Counted from the stretch's first letter, positions 20,036 through 33,783 are shown. The stretch: DNA of 64,000 nt from Megaleporinus macrocephalus (GCA_021613375.1 CM038727.1:1579832-1643831), one strand, 5' to 3'. The notes: generated by a model not told the origin, from the sequence alone. A program made the numbers and translations.

Positions 20036-20497
20036 TAGTGTTTACAGTGGTGGTGTTTACAGTGGTGGTGGTGTTTACAGTGGTGGTGGTGTTTACAGTG
20101 GTGGTGTTTACAGTGGTGGTGATGGTGTTTACAGTGGTGGTGGTGTTTACAGTGGTGGTGATGGTGTTTACAGTGGTGGTGATGGTGTTTACAGTGGTGA
20201 TGGTGTTTACAGTGGTGGTGATGGTGTTTACTGTGGTGATGATTGTGTTTACAGTGGTGATGGTGTTTACAGTGGTGGTGATGGTGTTTACAGTGGTGAT
20301 GGTGTTTACAGTGGTGGTGATGGTGTTTACAGTGGTGATGATGGTGTTTACAGTGGTGGTGTTTACAGTGGTGGTAGTGATGTTTACAGTGGTGGTGATG
20401 GTGTTTACAGTGGTGGTGATGGTGTTTACAGTGGTGATGATGGTGTTTACAGTGGTGGTGATGGTGTTTACAGTGGTGATGATGGTGTTTACAGTGG
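20036..20497 (+). repeat. 15/18-bp minisatellite (GTTTACAGTGGTGGTGAT), third locus
   Basis: About 28 units of GTTTACAGTGGTGGT(GAT), opposite in orientation to 7597-8156 and 13788-13921. Confidence 0.95.
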
Positions 20498-20802
20498 AAA
20501 CCTCTTTCTTGATGAATGCACTAAAAGAAATGGTCCAAAATCCATAGTTCCATTGAATCAAGTATATTTTTTCCTCTCCTTTAAAGTTCTCATTCTTGAG
20601 ATGTGAGGTTTCATTCAGTAGCAATATTCTGATTTACCAGAACTGATAATAAATACTGAGTGTGTAATATTTATCACTGCCCAACACTGTTTACACTTAT
20701 ACATCAAAGAGAAACACATTTAAACACATTTATTTATCGCTGATGGAAAAAAAACACCAATGAAAGCCTGCTATATCTTATTATTCTTATCACAATAAAG
20801 TA

Positions 20803-20805
<3 letters not shown>

Positions 20806-20847
<42 letters not shown>

Positions 20848-20870
20848 TATAATTATTATTATTATTATCT
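20806..20870. repeat. (AAT)n microsatellite
   Basis: Run of AAT then ATT units, a small near-palindrome. Confidence 0.95.
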
Positions 20871-21218
20871 ACATAATCTACATAGTTTAAATAGTTTACA
20901 GTGGTGGTTAATGGAACCAGACGTCTGAAGAGTTTTAAGGTGCCACAGAATGAATGTATTCAGTGTTTTAAACTGTTCTCTGCATAGAAAGACGCTGCTG
21001 CAATTTTGAAAACTAGTGGAATTCTCCTTCAGAAGCAGACTTTAAACCCACTCTGAGGCTCTGCTGTTCCTGCTGCTCTAAAGCTTCATGATTAATCCTG
21101 CCCGCTGTTAGCAGCTCAGAGATCACCCTGAAAATCTCACCGCTCACTAACGACCTGCGTGCTGAGAGATTTCACAGCATCACACGACACGGCCTCCTCG
21201 CACACTCGGCTCAGTCCC

Positions 21219-21428
21219 GCTCAGAGCCCAGCTCAGAGTCCAGCTCAGAGTCCAGCTCGGAGTCCAGCTCAGAGTCCAGCTCAGAGTCCAGCTCAGAGTC
21301 CAGCTCAGAGTCCAGCTCAGAGTCCAGCTCGGAGCCCAGCTCGGAGCCCAGCTCAGAGTCCAGCTCAGAGTCCAGCTCAGAGCCCAGCTCAGAGTCCAGC
21401 TCAGAGTCCAGCTCAGAGTCCAGCTCGG
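21219..21428 (+). repeat. 12-bp minisatellite (CAGAGTCCAGCT)
   Basis: About 18 units with sporadic CGGAG and CAGAGCCC variants. Open in several frames only because the period is 12. Confidence 0.95.
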
Positions 21429-21473
21429 CCCACCAGCCGGAGATCAACTTGTTTTTAAACAGACAGAATAATA

Positions 21474-21638
21474 CTGATTATTAATGACTGTGATGTCTGA
21501 TTATTAACGACTGTGATGTCTGATTATTAACGACTGTGATGTCTGATTATTAACGACTGTGATGTCTGATTATTAATGACTGTGATGTCTGATTATTAAT
21601 GACTGTGATGTCTGATTATTAATGACTGTGATGTCTTG
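21474..21638 (+). repeat. 23-bp minisatellite (GACTGTGATGTCTGATTATT)
   Basis: Seven near-identical units with ATTAATGAC or ATTAACGAC junctions. Confidence 0.95.
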
Positions 21639-21721
21639 TTTTCTCACAAGAATTATTCATTATGTTGAAAACAAAATCACATACTGTCCCCATGAGTGAG
21701 AACTCTTTTTTTATTCCAGGT

Positions 21722-22638
21722 GTATGTTGGAGAGGGTCTAGATTAGTCTAGGTGAATGTTGGAGAGGGTCTAGATTAGTCTAGGTGAATGTTGGAGAGGG
21801 TCTAGATTAGTCTAGGTGAATGTTGGAGAGGGTCTAGATTAGTCTAAGTGGATGTTGGAGAGGGTCTAGATTAGTCTATGTGGATGTTGGAGAGGGTCTA
21901 GATTAGTGCAGGTGTATGTTGGAGAGGGTCTAGATTAGTGCAGGTGTATGTTGGAGAGGGTCTAGATTAGTCTAGGTGTATGTTGGAGAGGGTCTAGATT
22001 AGTGCAGGTGTGTGTTGGAGAGGGTGTAGATTAGTCTATGTGGATGTTGTAGACGGTCTAGATTAGTCTATGTGGATGTTGGAGAGGGTCTAGATTAGTG
22101 TAGGTCTATGTTGGAGAGGGTCTAGATTAGTGCAGGTGTGTGTTGGAGAGGGTGTAGATTAGTGCAGGTGTATGTTGGAGAGGGTCTAGATTAGTCTATG
22201 TGGATGTTGTAGAGGGTCTAGATTAGTCTATGTGGATGTTGGAGAGGGTCTAGATTAGTGTAGGTCTATGTTGGAGAGGGTCTAGATTAGTGCAGGTGTA
22301 TGTTGGAGAGGGTCTAGATTAGTCTATGTGGATGTTGTAGACGGTCTAGATTAGTCTATGTGGATGTTGTAGACGGTCTAGATTAGTCTATGTGGATTTT
22401 GGAGAGGGTCTAGATTAGTGTAGGTCTATGTTGGAGAGGGTCTAGATTAGTGTGGGTCTATGTTGGAGAGGGTCTAGATTAGTGCAGGTGTATGTTGGAG
22501 AGGGTCTAGATTAGTGTGGGTCTATGTTGGAGAGGGTCTAGATTAGTGTGGGTCTATGTTGGAGAGGGTCTAGATAAGTGCAGGTGTATGTTGGAGAGGG
22601 TCTAGATTAGTGCAGGTGTATGTTGGAGAGGGTCTAGA
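21722..22638 (+). repeat. 32-bp minisatellite (GTTGGAGAGGGTCTAGATTA), about 29 units
   Basis: The variable part (CTAGGTGAA, GCAGGTGTA, CTATGTGGA, GTAGGTCTA) recurs in blocks, indicating multi-unit duplications. The array abuts a LINE fragment on its right. Confidence 0.95.
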
Positions 22639-22900
22639 TTAGTCCAGGTGAATGTTGGAAGGCATCAGTGTGTTCGGTAATCTGAGGAAGAAGCTATAGC
22701 GCAGGCTGGTGGTGGTGGAACTGATGCTCTGGTATCTTCTGCCAGATGGCTGGAGGATGAAGAGTCCCTGACAGGGGTGGGAGGGGTGTGCCATAACGCT
22801 GGCAGCCTTGTGGATGCACCGCTTGTGGTAGGAGGTGTCACACGTGTGGGCAAACACGCCACAGCGATCCAGTGATCAGTCAAGATATGTCCGAGCGTCA
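22639..22900 (-). pseudogene. LINE ORF2 C-terminal fragment (L2/CR1-like)
   Basis: The minus strand reads CDTSYHKRCIHKAASVMAHP, then PSGRRYQSISSTTTSLRYSF. From memory this is the region after the reverse transcriptase in fish L2-type LINEs (HP-L-PSGRRYRS-R-SFFP pattern). No RT core is present, so this is a 5'-truncated or broken remnant. Confidence 0.65.
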
Positions 22901-24231
22901 CTGAGAGACTCCCACACCAAGCAGGACTGAATGTCAGTCCATCTGTGTTCTTCAGCTACACTCCGGCCCACGGGCTGATACGCTGATGCTGCGTTCAGGA
23001 GCTCGTCAGAAGGCGGTACGTACCAGATGGGTAGAAGCAGGTCAGGTATATGGTTTTTAGAGTCATTGCAAGTTAATCATGTATATGATGAGCTGTTTGA
23101 GTGCAAAAGAGGACAATATTATTTCCAGCTCAAACAGCATCAACCTTCAGACATGCATGCACTACGGGTTTAGGGGCTGTGAGTACGGATAGCTGTGTGG
23201 GGGGTTATGAAATCTCAATAACCCCCTACATTAGCCAACAAAGTGTCAGTGGACCGTCATCATCACTGTCCAACAGCAACTACTGGAGAAAACAGCCTTT
23301 ACTTCCAATGTAATGTAAGTCAATAGAACCAGAAATCTCAAGCTATTTTGGAGCATTTCTATTGGTCCATCCATCATGAAATTTTCATACAACGTAAACG
23401 GCAGCTGTCGTGTTTGGAAAAATTACAATTGCCAGAAATTGAGATGTATGTTTTTCTTTGAACTGTCTCAGTACATCTGCCCACAGTCTTCAGTCTTCTG
23501 CTGTTTGCTTGCTTGAGTGGGTCTGGGGTGGAGGTAGATGGAGGTGGGGTGAAGGGGGATGGAGTGTTGTCATTTGTCAAGCTATTTCAGTAACACACAC
23601 AGTGTCATTTTCTTTTACCCCAAAACTACATTTTTCTTGGTGTGATATGTGGCTGGTCCTGCATGCTGTACACTGTGGTTCTAATTAAGATACACTAAAA
23701 CATACAGCCTAAAATACAGAATCTAAACACATACTGTTCAAAGTTCCACTCTATATATAGAGACAAACACTATCAGTGGTTGAGTATTCTAAAACCATCC
23801 AGCATGTCTGTGAGTGACTGTGGAGCAGAAGTGAGTGATCTTAATAACAGCAAATAAAACATTAACAGAACAGATCCAGGAAGAAAACTGCCACCAGTGA
23901 AGAACAGTGTAAATAATTCTGCTTTACTGAAACATATAGAAACTGAGTTCTAAGTGCTTTTGTAAGAGTTCAGATGAAGACAGACCGAGAGTACAAAACC
24001 CAGAACCCTAAACAAGGCTCTGTGAGGACCAGAGCCAAGCAGACAGGTTATATACACAAGCCTACAGGTGAAGCAGATCAGTAATCAGGTGAGCTGAGAG
24101 TTCATGTGATCTCCCAGGGAATCCTGGGAGTTGGAGTTCATGGTGGCCAGAGCTGGTCTAGTTCCAGCCGAGCCAGAGGAAGACTTGACAGTTTTCAGTT
24201 TTCTTAATATGTTATTTTACTTGTAATGCAA
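22901..24231. other. intergenic with dispersed repeat pair member B at 23270-23440
   Basis: 23285-23420 matches 13040-13215 in order (GAGCATTTCTATTGGTCCAT). No gene is supported in the rest. Confidence 0.5.
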
Positions 24232-27200
24232 TATATATAGTGGGTGTATATAGTGGTTGGTGTAGTGTAGTGGGTGTATATAGTGGTTGGTATAGTGTAG
24301 TGGTGTATATAGTGGTTGGTATAGTGTAGTGTGTGTATATAGTGGTTGGTATAGTGTAGTGGTGTATATAGTGGTTGGTGTAGTGTAGTGGGTGTATATA
24401 GTGGTTGGTGTAGTGTAGTGGGTGTATATAGTGGTTGGTATAGTGTAGTGTGTGTATATAGTGGTTGGTATAGTGTAGTGTGTGTATATAGTGGTTGGTG
24501 TAGTGTAGTGGGTGTATATAGTGGTTGGTATAGTGTAGTGGGTGTATATAATGGTTGGTATAGTGTAGTGGGTGTATATAGTGGTTGGTATAGTGTAGTG
24601 GGTGTATATAGTGGTTGGTATAGTGTAGTGTGTGTATATAGTGGTTGGTATAGTGTAGTGTGTGTATATAGTGGTTGGTATAGTGTAGTGTGTGTATATA
24701 GTGGTTGGTGTAGTGTAGTGGGTGTATATAGTGGTTGGTATAGTGTAGTGGGTGTATATAATGGTTGGTATAGTGTAGTGGGTGTATATAATGGTTGGTA
24801 TAGTGTAGTGGGTGTATATAGTGGTCGGTGTAGTGTAGTGGTGTATATAGTGGTTGGTGTAGTGTAGTGGGTGTATATAGTGGTTGGTATAGTGTAGTGG
24901 GTGTATATAATGGTTGGTATAGTGTAGTGGGTGTATATAGTGGTTGGTATAGTGTAGTGGGTGTATATAGTGGTTGGTGTAGTGTAGTGGGTGTATATAG
25001 TGGTTGGTGTAGTGTAGTGGGTGTATATAATGGTTGGTATAGTGTAGTGGGAGTATATAGTGGTTGGTGTAGTGTAGTGGGTGTATATAGTGGTTGGTAT
25101 AGTGTAGTGGGTGTATATAGTGGTTGGTGTAGTGTAGTGTGTGTATATAGTGGTTGGTATAGTGTAGTGTGTGTATATAGTGGTTGGTGTAGTGTAGTGG
25201 TGTATATAGTGGTTGGTATTGTGTAGTGTGTGTATATAGTGGTTGGTGTAGTGTAGTGGTGTATATAGTGGATGGTATAGTGTAGTGTGTGTATATAGTG
25301 GTTGGTGTAGTGTAGTGGTGTATATAGTGGATGGTATAGTGTAGTGTGTGTGTACAGTGTTTGGTGTAGTGTAGTGGGTGTTTAGTGGTTGGTATAGTGT
25401 AGTGTGTGTATATAGTGGTTGGTATAGTGTAGTGGGTGTATATAGTGGATGGTATAGTGTAGAGGGTGTTTAGTGGTTGGTATAGTGTAGTGTGTGTATA
25501 TAGTGGTTGGTATAGTGTAGTGGGTGTATATAGTGGATGGCATAGTGTAGTGGTGTATATAGTGGATGGTATAGTGTAGTGTGTGTATATAGTGGTTGGT
25601 GTAGTGTAGTGGGTGTATATAGTGGTTGGTGTAGTGTAGTGGGTGTATATAGTGGTTGGTGTAGTGTAGTGGGTGTATATAGTGGTTGGTATAGTGTAGT
25701 GGCTGTATATAGTGGTTGGTGTAGTGTAGTGGGTGTATATAGTGGTTGGTATAGTGTAGTGGGTGTATATAGTGGATGGTATAGTGTAGTGTGTGTATAG
25801 AGTGGTTGGTGTAGTGTAGTGGTGTATATAGTGGATGGTATAGTGTAGTGTGTGTATATAGTGATTGGTGTAGTGTAGTGGTGTATATAGTGGATGGTAA
25901 AGTGTAGTGTGTGTATATAGTGTTTGGTGTAGTGTAGTGGGTGTTTAGTGGTTGGTATAGTGTAGAGGGTGTTTAGTGGTTGGTATAGTGTAGTGGGTGT
26001 ATATAGTGGTGGGTATAGTGTAGTGGGTGTATATAGTGGATGGTATAGTGTAGTGTGTGTATATAGTGGTTGGTATAGTGTAGTGGCGTATGTAGTGGAT
26101 GGTATAGTGTAGTGTGTGTATATAGTGGTTGGTGTAGTGTAGTGGGTGTATATAGTGGTTGGTATAGTGTAGTGGGTGTATATAGTGGTTGGTATAGTGT
26201 AGTGGTGTATATAGTGGATGGTATAGTGTAGTGTGTGTATATAGTGGTTGGTATAGTGTAGTGGGTGTCTAGTGGTTGGTATAGTGTAGTGGGTGTGTAT
26301 AGTGGTCGGTATAGTGTAGTGGGTGTTTAGTGGTCAGTGTCGTGTAGTGGGTGTTTAGTGGTCAGTCTAGTGTAGTGGGTGTATAGTGGTTGGTGTAGTG
26401 TAGTGGGTGTATATAGTGGTCGGTGTAGTGTAGTGGGTGTATAGTGGTCAGTGTAGTGTAATGGGTGTTTAGTGGTTGGTGTAGTGTAGTGGGTGTATAT
26501 AGTGGTTGGTGTAGTGTAGTGGGTGTATATAGTGGTTGGTATAGTGTAGTGGGTGTATATAGTGGATGGTGTAGTGTAGTGTGTGTATATAGTGGTTGGT
26601 ATCGGTAGTGGGTGTTTAGTGGTCAGTGTAGTGTAGTGGGTGTATATAGTGGTTGGTATAGTGTAGTGGGTGTTTAGTGGTCAGTGTAGTGTAGTGGGTG
26701 TATATAGTGGTTGGTATAGTGTAGTGGGTGTATATAGTGGTTGGTATAGTGTAGTGGTGTATATAGTGGTTGGTATAGTGTAGTGGGTGTATATAGTGGT
26801 TGGTGTAGTGTAGTGGGTGTATATAGTGGTTGGTGTAGTGTAGTGGGTGTTTAGTGGTTGGTGTAGTGTAGTGTGTGTATATAGTGGTTGGTGTAGTGTA
26901 GTGGGTGTATATAGTGGTTGGTATAGTGTAGTGGGTGTATATAGTGGATGGTATAGTGTAGTGGGTGTATATAGTTGTTGGTGTAGTGTAGTGGGTGTAT
27001 ATAGTGGTTGGTATAGTGTAGTGGGTGTATATAGTGGATGTTATAGTGTAGTGGTGTATATAGTGGTTGGTGTAGTGTAGTGGGTGTTTAGTGGTCAGTG
27101 TAGTGTAGTGGGTGTATATAGTGGTTGGTATAGTGTAGTGGGTGTATATAGTGGTTGGTATAGTGTAGTGGGTGTTTAGTGGTCAGTGTAGTGGGTGTAT

Positions 27201-30200
27201 ATAGTGGTTGGTATAGTGTAGTGGGTGTATATAGTGGTTGGTATAATGTAGTGGGTGTATATAGTGGATGGTATAGTGTAGTGGGTGTATATAGTGGATG
27301 TTATAGTGTAGTGGTGTATGTAGTGGTTGGTATAGTATAGTGGGTGTTTAGTGGTCAGTGTAGTGTAGTGGGTGTATATAGTGGTTGGTATAGTGTAGTG
27401 GGTGTATATAGTGGTTGGTATAGTGTAGTGGGTGTTTAGTGGTCAGTGTAGTGGGTGTATATAGTGGTTGGTATAGTGTAGTGGGTGTATATAGTGGATG
27501 GTATAGTGTAGTGGGTGTATATAGTGGTTGGTATAGTGTAGTGGGTGTATATAGTGGTTGGTGTAGTGTAGTGGGTGTATATAGTGGTTGGTGTAGTGTA
27601 GTGGGTGTATATAGTGGTTGGTATAGTGTAGTGGGTGTATGTAGTGGTTGGTATAGTGTAGTGCGTGTATATAGTGGTTGGTATAGTGTAGTGGTGTATA
27701 TAGTGGTTGGTATAGTGTAGTGGGTGTATATAATGGTTGGTATAGTGTAGTGGGTGTATATAGTGGTTGGTATAGTGTAGTGGGTGTATATAGTGGTTGG
27801 TGTAGTGTAGTGGGTGTATATAGTGGTTGGTATAGTGTAGTGGGTGTATGTAGTGGTTGGTATAGTGTAGTGGGTGTATATAGTGGTTGGTGTAGTGTAG
27901 TGGGTGTATATAGTGGTTGGTGTAGTGTAGTGGGTGTATATAGTGGTTGGTATAGTGTAGTGGGTGTATATAGTGGTTGGTATAGTGTAGTGGGTGTATT
28001 TAGTGGTTGGTGTAGTGTAGTGGGTATATAGTGGTTGGTATAGTGTAGTGGTGTATATAGTGGTTGGTATAGTGTAGTGAGTGTATATAGTGGTTGGTAT
28101 AGTGTAGTGGGTGTATATAGTGGTTGGTGTAGTGTAGTGGGTGTATATAGTGGTTGGTATAGTGTAGTGGGTGTATATAGTGGTTGGTGTAGTGTAGTGG
28201 GTGTATATAGTGGTTGGTATAGTGTAGTGGTGTATATAGTGGTTGGTATAGTGTAGTGGGTGTATATAGTGGTTGGTATAGTGTAGTGGTGTATATAGTG
28301 GTTGGTATAGTGTAGTGGGTGTATATAGTAGTTGGTATAGTGTAGTGGTGTATATAGTGGTTGGTATAGTGTAGTGAGTGTATATAGTGGTTGGTATAGT
28401 GTAGTGGGTGTATATAGTGGTCGGTGTAGTGTAGTGGGTGTATATAGTGGTTGGTATAGTGTAGTGGGTGTATATAGTGGTTGGTATAGTGTACTGGTGT
28501 ATATAGTGGTTGGTATAGTGTAGTGGGTGTATATAGTGGTTGGTATAGTGTAGTGGGTGTATATAGTGGTCGGTATAGTGTAGTGGGTGTATATAGTGGT
28601 TGGTATAGTGTAGTGGGTGTATATAGTGGTTGGTGTAGTGTAGTGGGTGTATATAGTGGTTGGTATAGTGTAGTGGGTGTATATAGTGGTTGGTGTAGTG
28701 TAGTGGGTGTATATAGTGGTTGGTATAGTGTAGTGGGTGTATATAGTGGTTGGTGTAGTGTAGTGGGTGTATATAGTAGTTGGTATAGTGTAGTGGGTGT
28801 ATATAGTGGTTGGTATAGTGTAGTGGGTGTCTAGTGGTTGGTATAGTGTAGTGGGTGTGTATAGTGGTCGGTATAGTGTAGTGGGTGTTTAGTGGTCAGT
28901 GTCGTGTAGTGGGTGTTTAGTGGTCAGTCTAGTGTAGTGGGTGTATAGTGGTTGGTGTAGTGTAGTGGGTGTATATAGTGGTCGGTGTAGTGTAGTGGGT
29001 GTATAGTGGTCAGTGTAGTGTAATGGGTGTTTAGTGGTTGGTGTAGTGTAGTGGGTGTATATAGTGGTTGGTGTAGTGTAGTGGGTGTATATAGTGGTTG
29101 GTATAGTGTAGTGGGTGTATATAGTGGATGGTGTAGTGTAGTGTGTGTATATAGTGGTTGGTATCGGTAGTGGGTGTTTAGTGGTCAGTGTAGTGTAGTG
29201 GGTGTATATAGTGGTTGGTATAGTGTAGTGGGTGTTTAGTGGTCAGTGTAGTGTAGTGGGTGTATATAGTGGTTGGTATAGTGTAGTGGGTGTATATAGT
29301 GGTTGGTATAGTGTAGTGGGTGTATATAGTGGATGGTATAGTGTAGTGGTGTATATAGTGGTTGGTATAGTGTAGTGGGTGTATATAGTGGTTGGTGTAG
29401 TGTAGTGGGTGTATATAGTGGTTGGTGTAGTGTAGTGGGTGTTTATTGGTTGGTGTAGTGTAGTGTGTGTATATAGTGGTTGGTGTAGTGTAGTGGGTGT
29501 ATATAGTGGTTGGTATAGTGTAGTGGGTGTATATAGTGGATGGTATAGTGTAGTGGGTGTATATAGTTGTTGGTGTAGTGTAGTGGGTGTATATAGTGGT
29601 TGGTATAGTGTAGTGGGTGTATATAGTGGATGTTATAGTGTAGTGGTGTATATAGTGGTTGGTGTAGTGTAGTGGGTGTTTAGTGGTCAGTGTAGTGTAG
29701 TGGGTGTATATAGTGGTTGGTATAGTGTAGTGGGTGTATATAGTGGTTGGTATAGTGTAGTGGGTGTTTAGTGGTCAGTGTAGTGGGTGTATATAGTGGT
29801 TGGTATAGTGTAGTGGGTGTATATAGTGGTTGGTATAATGTAGTGGGTGTATATAGTGGATGGTATAGTGTAGTGGGTGTATATAGTGGATGTTATAGTG
29901 TAGTGGTGTATGTAGTGGTTGGTATAGTATAGTGGGTGTTTAGTGGTCAGTGTAGTGTAGTGGGTGTATATAGTGGTTGGTATAGTGTAGTGGGTGTATA
30001 TAGTGGTTGGTATAGTGTAGTGGGTGTTTAGTGGTCAGTGTAGTGGGTGTATATAGTGGTTGGTATAGTGTAGTGGGTGTATATAGTGGATGGTATAGTG
30101 TAGTGGGTGTATATAGTGGTTGGTATAGTGTAGTGGGTGTATATAGTGGTTGGTGTAGTGTAGTGGGTGTATATAGTGGTTGGTGTAGTGTAGTGGGTGT

Positions 30201-32431
30201 ATATAGTGGTTGGTATAGTGTAGTGGGTGTATATAGTGGTTGGTATAGTGTAGTGCGTGTATATAGTGGTTGGTATAGTGTAGTGGGTGTATATAGTGGT
30301 TGGTATAGTGTAGTGGTGTATATAGTGGTTGGTATAGTGTAGTGGGTGTATATAATGGTTGGTATAGTGTAGTGGGTGTATATAGTGGTTGGTATAGTGT
30401 AGTGGGTGTATATAGTGGTTGGTGTAGTGTAGTGGGTGTATATAGTGGTTGGTATAGTGTAGTGGGTGTATGTAGTGGTTGGTATAGTGTAGTGGGTGTA
30501 TATAGTGGTTGGTGTAGTGTAGTGGGTGTATATAGTGGTTGGTGTAGTGTAGTGGGTGTATATAGTGGTTGGTATAGTGTAGTGGGTGTATATAGTGGTT
30601 GGTATAGTGTAGTGGGTGTATTTAGTGGTTGGTGTAGTGTAGTGGGTATATAGTGGTTGGTATAGTGTAGTGGTGTATATAGTGGTTGGTATAGTGTAGT
30701 GAGTGTATATAGTGGTTGGTATAGTGTAGTGGGTGTATATAGTGGTTGGTGTAGTGTAGTGGGTGTATATAGTGGTTGGTATAGTGTAGTGGGTGTATAT
30801 AGTGGTTGGTGTAGTGTAGTGGGTGTATATAGTGGTTGGTATAGTGTAGTGGTGTATATAGTGGTTGGTATAGTGTAGTGGGTGTATATAGTGGTTGGTA
30901 TAGTGTAGTGGTGTATATAGTGGTTGGTATAGTGTAGTTGGTGTATATAGTAGTTGGTATAGTGTAGTGGGTGTATATAGTGGTTGGTATAGTGTAGTGA
31001 GTGTATATAGTGGTTGGTATAGTGTAGTGGGTGTATATAGTGGTCGGTGTAGTGTAGTGGGTGTATATAGTGGTTGGTATAGTGTAGTGGGTGTATATAG
31101 TGGTTGGTATAGTGTAGTGGGTGTATATAGTGGTTGGTATAGTGTACTGGTGTATATAGTGGTTGGTATAGTGTAGTGGGTGTATATAGTGGTTGGTATA
31201 GTGTAGTGGGTGTATATAGTGGTCGGTATAGTGTAGTGGGTGTATATAGTGGTTGGTATAGTGTAGTGGGTGTATATAGTGGTTGGTGTAGTGTAGTGGG
31301 TGTATATAGTGGTTGGTATAGTGTAGTGGGTGTATATAGTGGTTGGTGTAGTGTAGTGGGTGTATATAGTGGTTGGTATAGTGTAGTGGGTGTATATAGT
31401 GGTTGGTGTAGTGTAGTGGGTGTATATAGTAGTTGGTATAGTGTAGTGGGTGTATATAGTGGTTGGTGTAGTGTAGTGGGTGTATATAGTGGTTGGTATA
31501 GTGTAGTGGGTGTATATAGTGGTTGGTATAGTGTAGTGGTGTATATAGTGGTTGGTATAGTGTAGTGGGTGTATATAGTGGTTGGTATAGTGTAGTGGGT
31601 GTATATAGTGGTCGGTATAGTGTAGTGGGTGTATATAGTGGTTGGTATAGTGTAGTGGGTGTATATAGTGGTTGGTGTAGTGTAGTGGGTGTATATAGTG
31701 GTTGGTATAGTGTAGTGGGTGTATATAGTGGTTGGTATAGTGTAGTGGGTGTATATAGTGGTTGGTATAGTGTAGTGGGTGTATATAGTGGTTGGTATAG
31801 TGTAGTGGGTGTATATAGTGGTCGGTATAGTGTAGTGGGTGTATATAGTGGTTGGTATAGTGTAGTGGGTGTATATAGTGGTTGGTATAGTGTAGTGGGT
31901 GTATATAGTGGTCGGTATAGTGTAGTGGGTGTATATAGTGGTTGGTATAGTGTAGTGGGTGTATATAGTGGTTGGTGTAGTGTAGTGGGTGTATATAGTG
32001 GTTGGTATAGTGTAGTGGGTGTATATAGTGGTTGGTATAGTGTAGTGGGTGTATATAGTGGTTGGTATAGTGTAGTGGGTGTATATAGTGGTTGGTATAG
32101 TGTAGTGGGTGTATATAGTGGTTGGTATAGTGTAGTGGTGTATATAGTGGATGGTATAGTGTAGTGGGTGTATATAGTGGTTGGTATAGTGTAGTGGGTG
32201 TATATAGTGGTTGGTATAGTGTAGTGGGTGTATATAGTGGTTGGTATAGTGTAGTGGGTGTATATAATGGTGTAATGTAGTGTGTGTATATAGTAGTTGG
32301 TATAGTGTAGTGGGTGTATAGTGGTTGGTATAGTGTAGTGGGTGTATATAGTGGTTGGTGTAGTGTAGTGTGTGTATATAGTGGTTGGTATCGGTAGTGG
32401 GTGTTTAGGGGTCAGTGTAGTGTAATGTAGT
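24232..32431 (+). repeat. 8.2-kb satellite array of a 30-bp unit
   Basis: About 270 units of GGGTGTATATAGTGGTTGGT followed by ATAGTGTAGT, with 29-bp and short 22-27 bp variants. The plus strand is almost free of C. Segment 26261-28815 reappears at 28823-31470 with the same order of rare variants. The unit's ten-codon period gives the illusion of long open frames on both strands. Confidence 0.97.
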
Positions 32432-32590
32432 TGTCTCTCTGGATAGTTTAAATAATTGCTGTAATTATAAATGTAGAGCTGTGGTACAGTGAAGAGAGCT
32501 GTGTTCCTCCTGTGCTGCATTCAGGCCGCTGTTCTCCCCGAGGCTTCACCGCAGAGTCGTCGAAAATTTCTCATCTACTGACATGCCAGC

Positions 32591-32638
<48 letters not shown>

Positions 32639-33267
32639 CCCAGCGGCTCGCTTCAGCCGGACCGTACACTAAAGCAGCTGAACTGACACAAAAAGGCAGC
32701 CGTCACCGCACGAGACCCTCTCCAGAGACGTTTGCTCAGTGAGACGTGGGCTAGCCGTCTGTGGGCTTTCGGGGGGACGAGCCCGCGTCCGTATTTTTAG
32801 CAAGCGGACGGTCAGAAGAGGGCTCGGGTCCAGGGCTCGGCCTCTCGTGGTCATGTACGTCCCCCGGTTTGTGTACAGTGGGCTGGCGTGCTGCCAGGAC
32901 GGGGGACAGCAAGCTCTTGTGTTTCTGTGAATACTGCCCCCCCCACACTCTCATTAGCAGCGTGTTCATTAACGAGGCCTTCCCTCTAATTAACCGCTAA
33001 CGTTAACTCGCTGGAGCGAGAAATGATTCAAGTGATTTCTTCAGCTTCTGAGCCAAACTGACAAGAAGAGCCGCTGATGTTGTCCCTCGGTGCACGCGGG
33101 GAATCAAAGAAACTCTAATCAGCCGAGAACAGTGGAGCAGTATTTGTTCATTCCTGCTGAGCAGCAGGACGAAACACCGCCCTCTCTGAACAGCACAGCA
33201 GATCACTGACTGACTCCTGATCAGCTTTACTGAGCAGAGCGCTCCTCCACACTGTACACACAAACAA
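32432..33267. other. GC-rich intergenic sequence with (CA)n at 32592-32637
   Basis: Apart from the dinucleotide run I see no gene. The composition contrasts with the satellite on its left. Confidence 0.5.
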
Positions 33268-33358
33268 ATCCATCTATCTATCTATCTATCTATCTCTCTA
33301 TCTGTATTTAGTATTTCTATCTATCTATCTACCTATCTATCTATCTGTATTTAGTATT

Positions 33359-33397
<39 letters not shown>

Positions 33398-33409
33398 GTA
33401 TTTAGTATT

Positions 33410-33452
<43 letters not shown>

Positions 33453-33502
33453 GTATTTAGTATCTCTACTATCTATCTATCTATCTATCTATATTTAGTA
33501 TT

Positions 33503-33543
<41 letters not shown>

Positions 33544-33654
33544 AGTATTTCTGTCTATCTATCTATCTATCTGTATTTAGTATTTCTATCTATCCATCTA
33601 TCTATCTATCTATATTTAGTATTTCTATCTATCTGTCTATCTATATTTAGTATT

Positions 33655-33719
<65 letters not shown>

Positions 33720-33729
33720 ATTTAGTATT

Positions 33730-33783
<54 letters not shown>

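Noticed and set aside
30622..32520. 632-codon minus-strand frame (YQPLYTPTTL repeats)
   Set aside because: Translation of the 30-bp satellite; ten-codon periodicity with internal frame slips and no homology.
32512..33000. GC-rich patch as a CpG-island promoter or first exon
   Set aside because: Only composition supports it; no start codon context, donor site or homologous protein could be identified.
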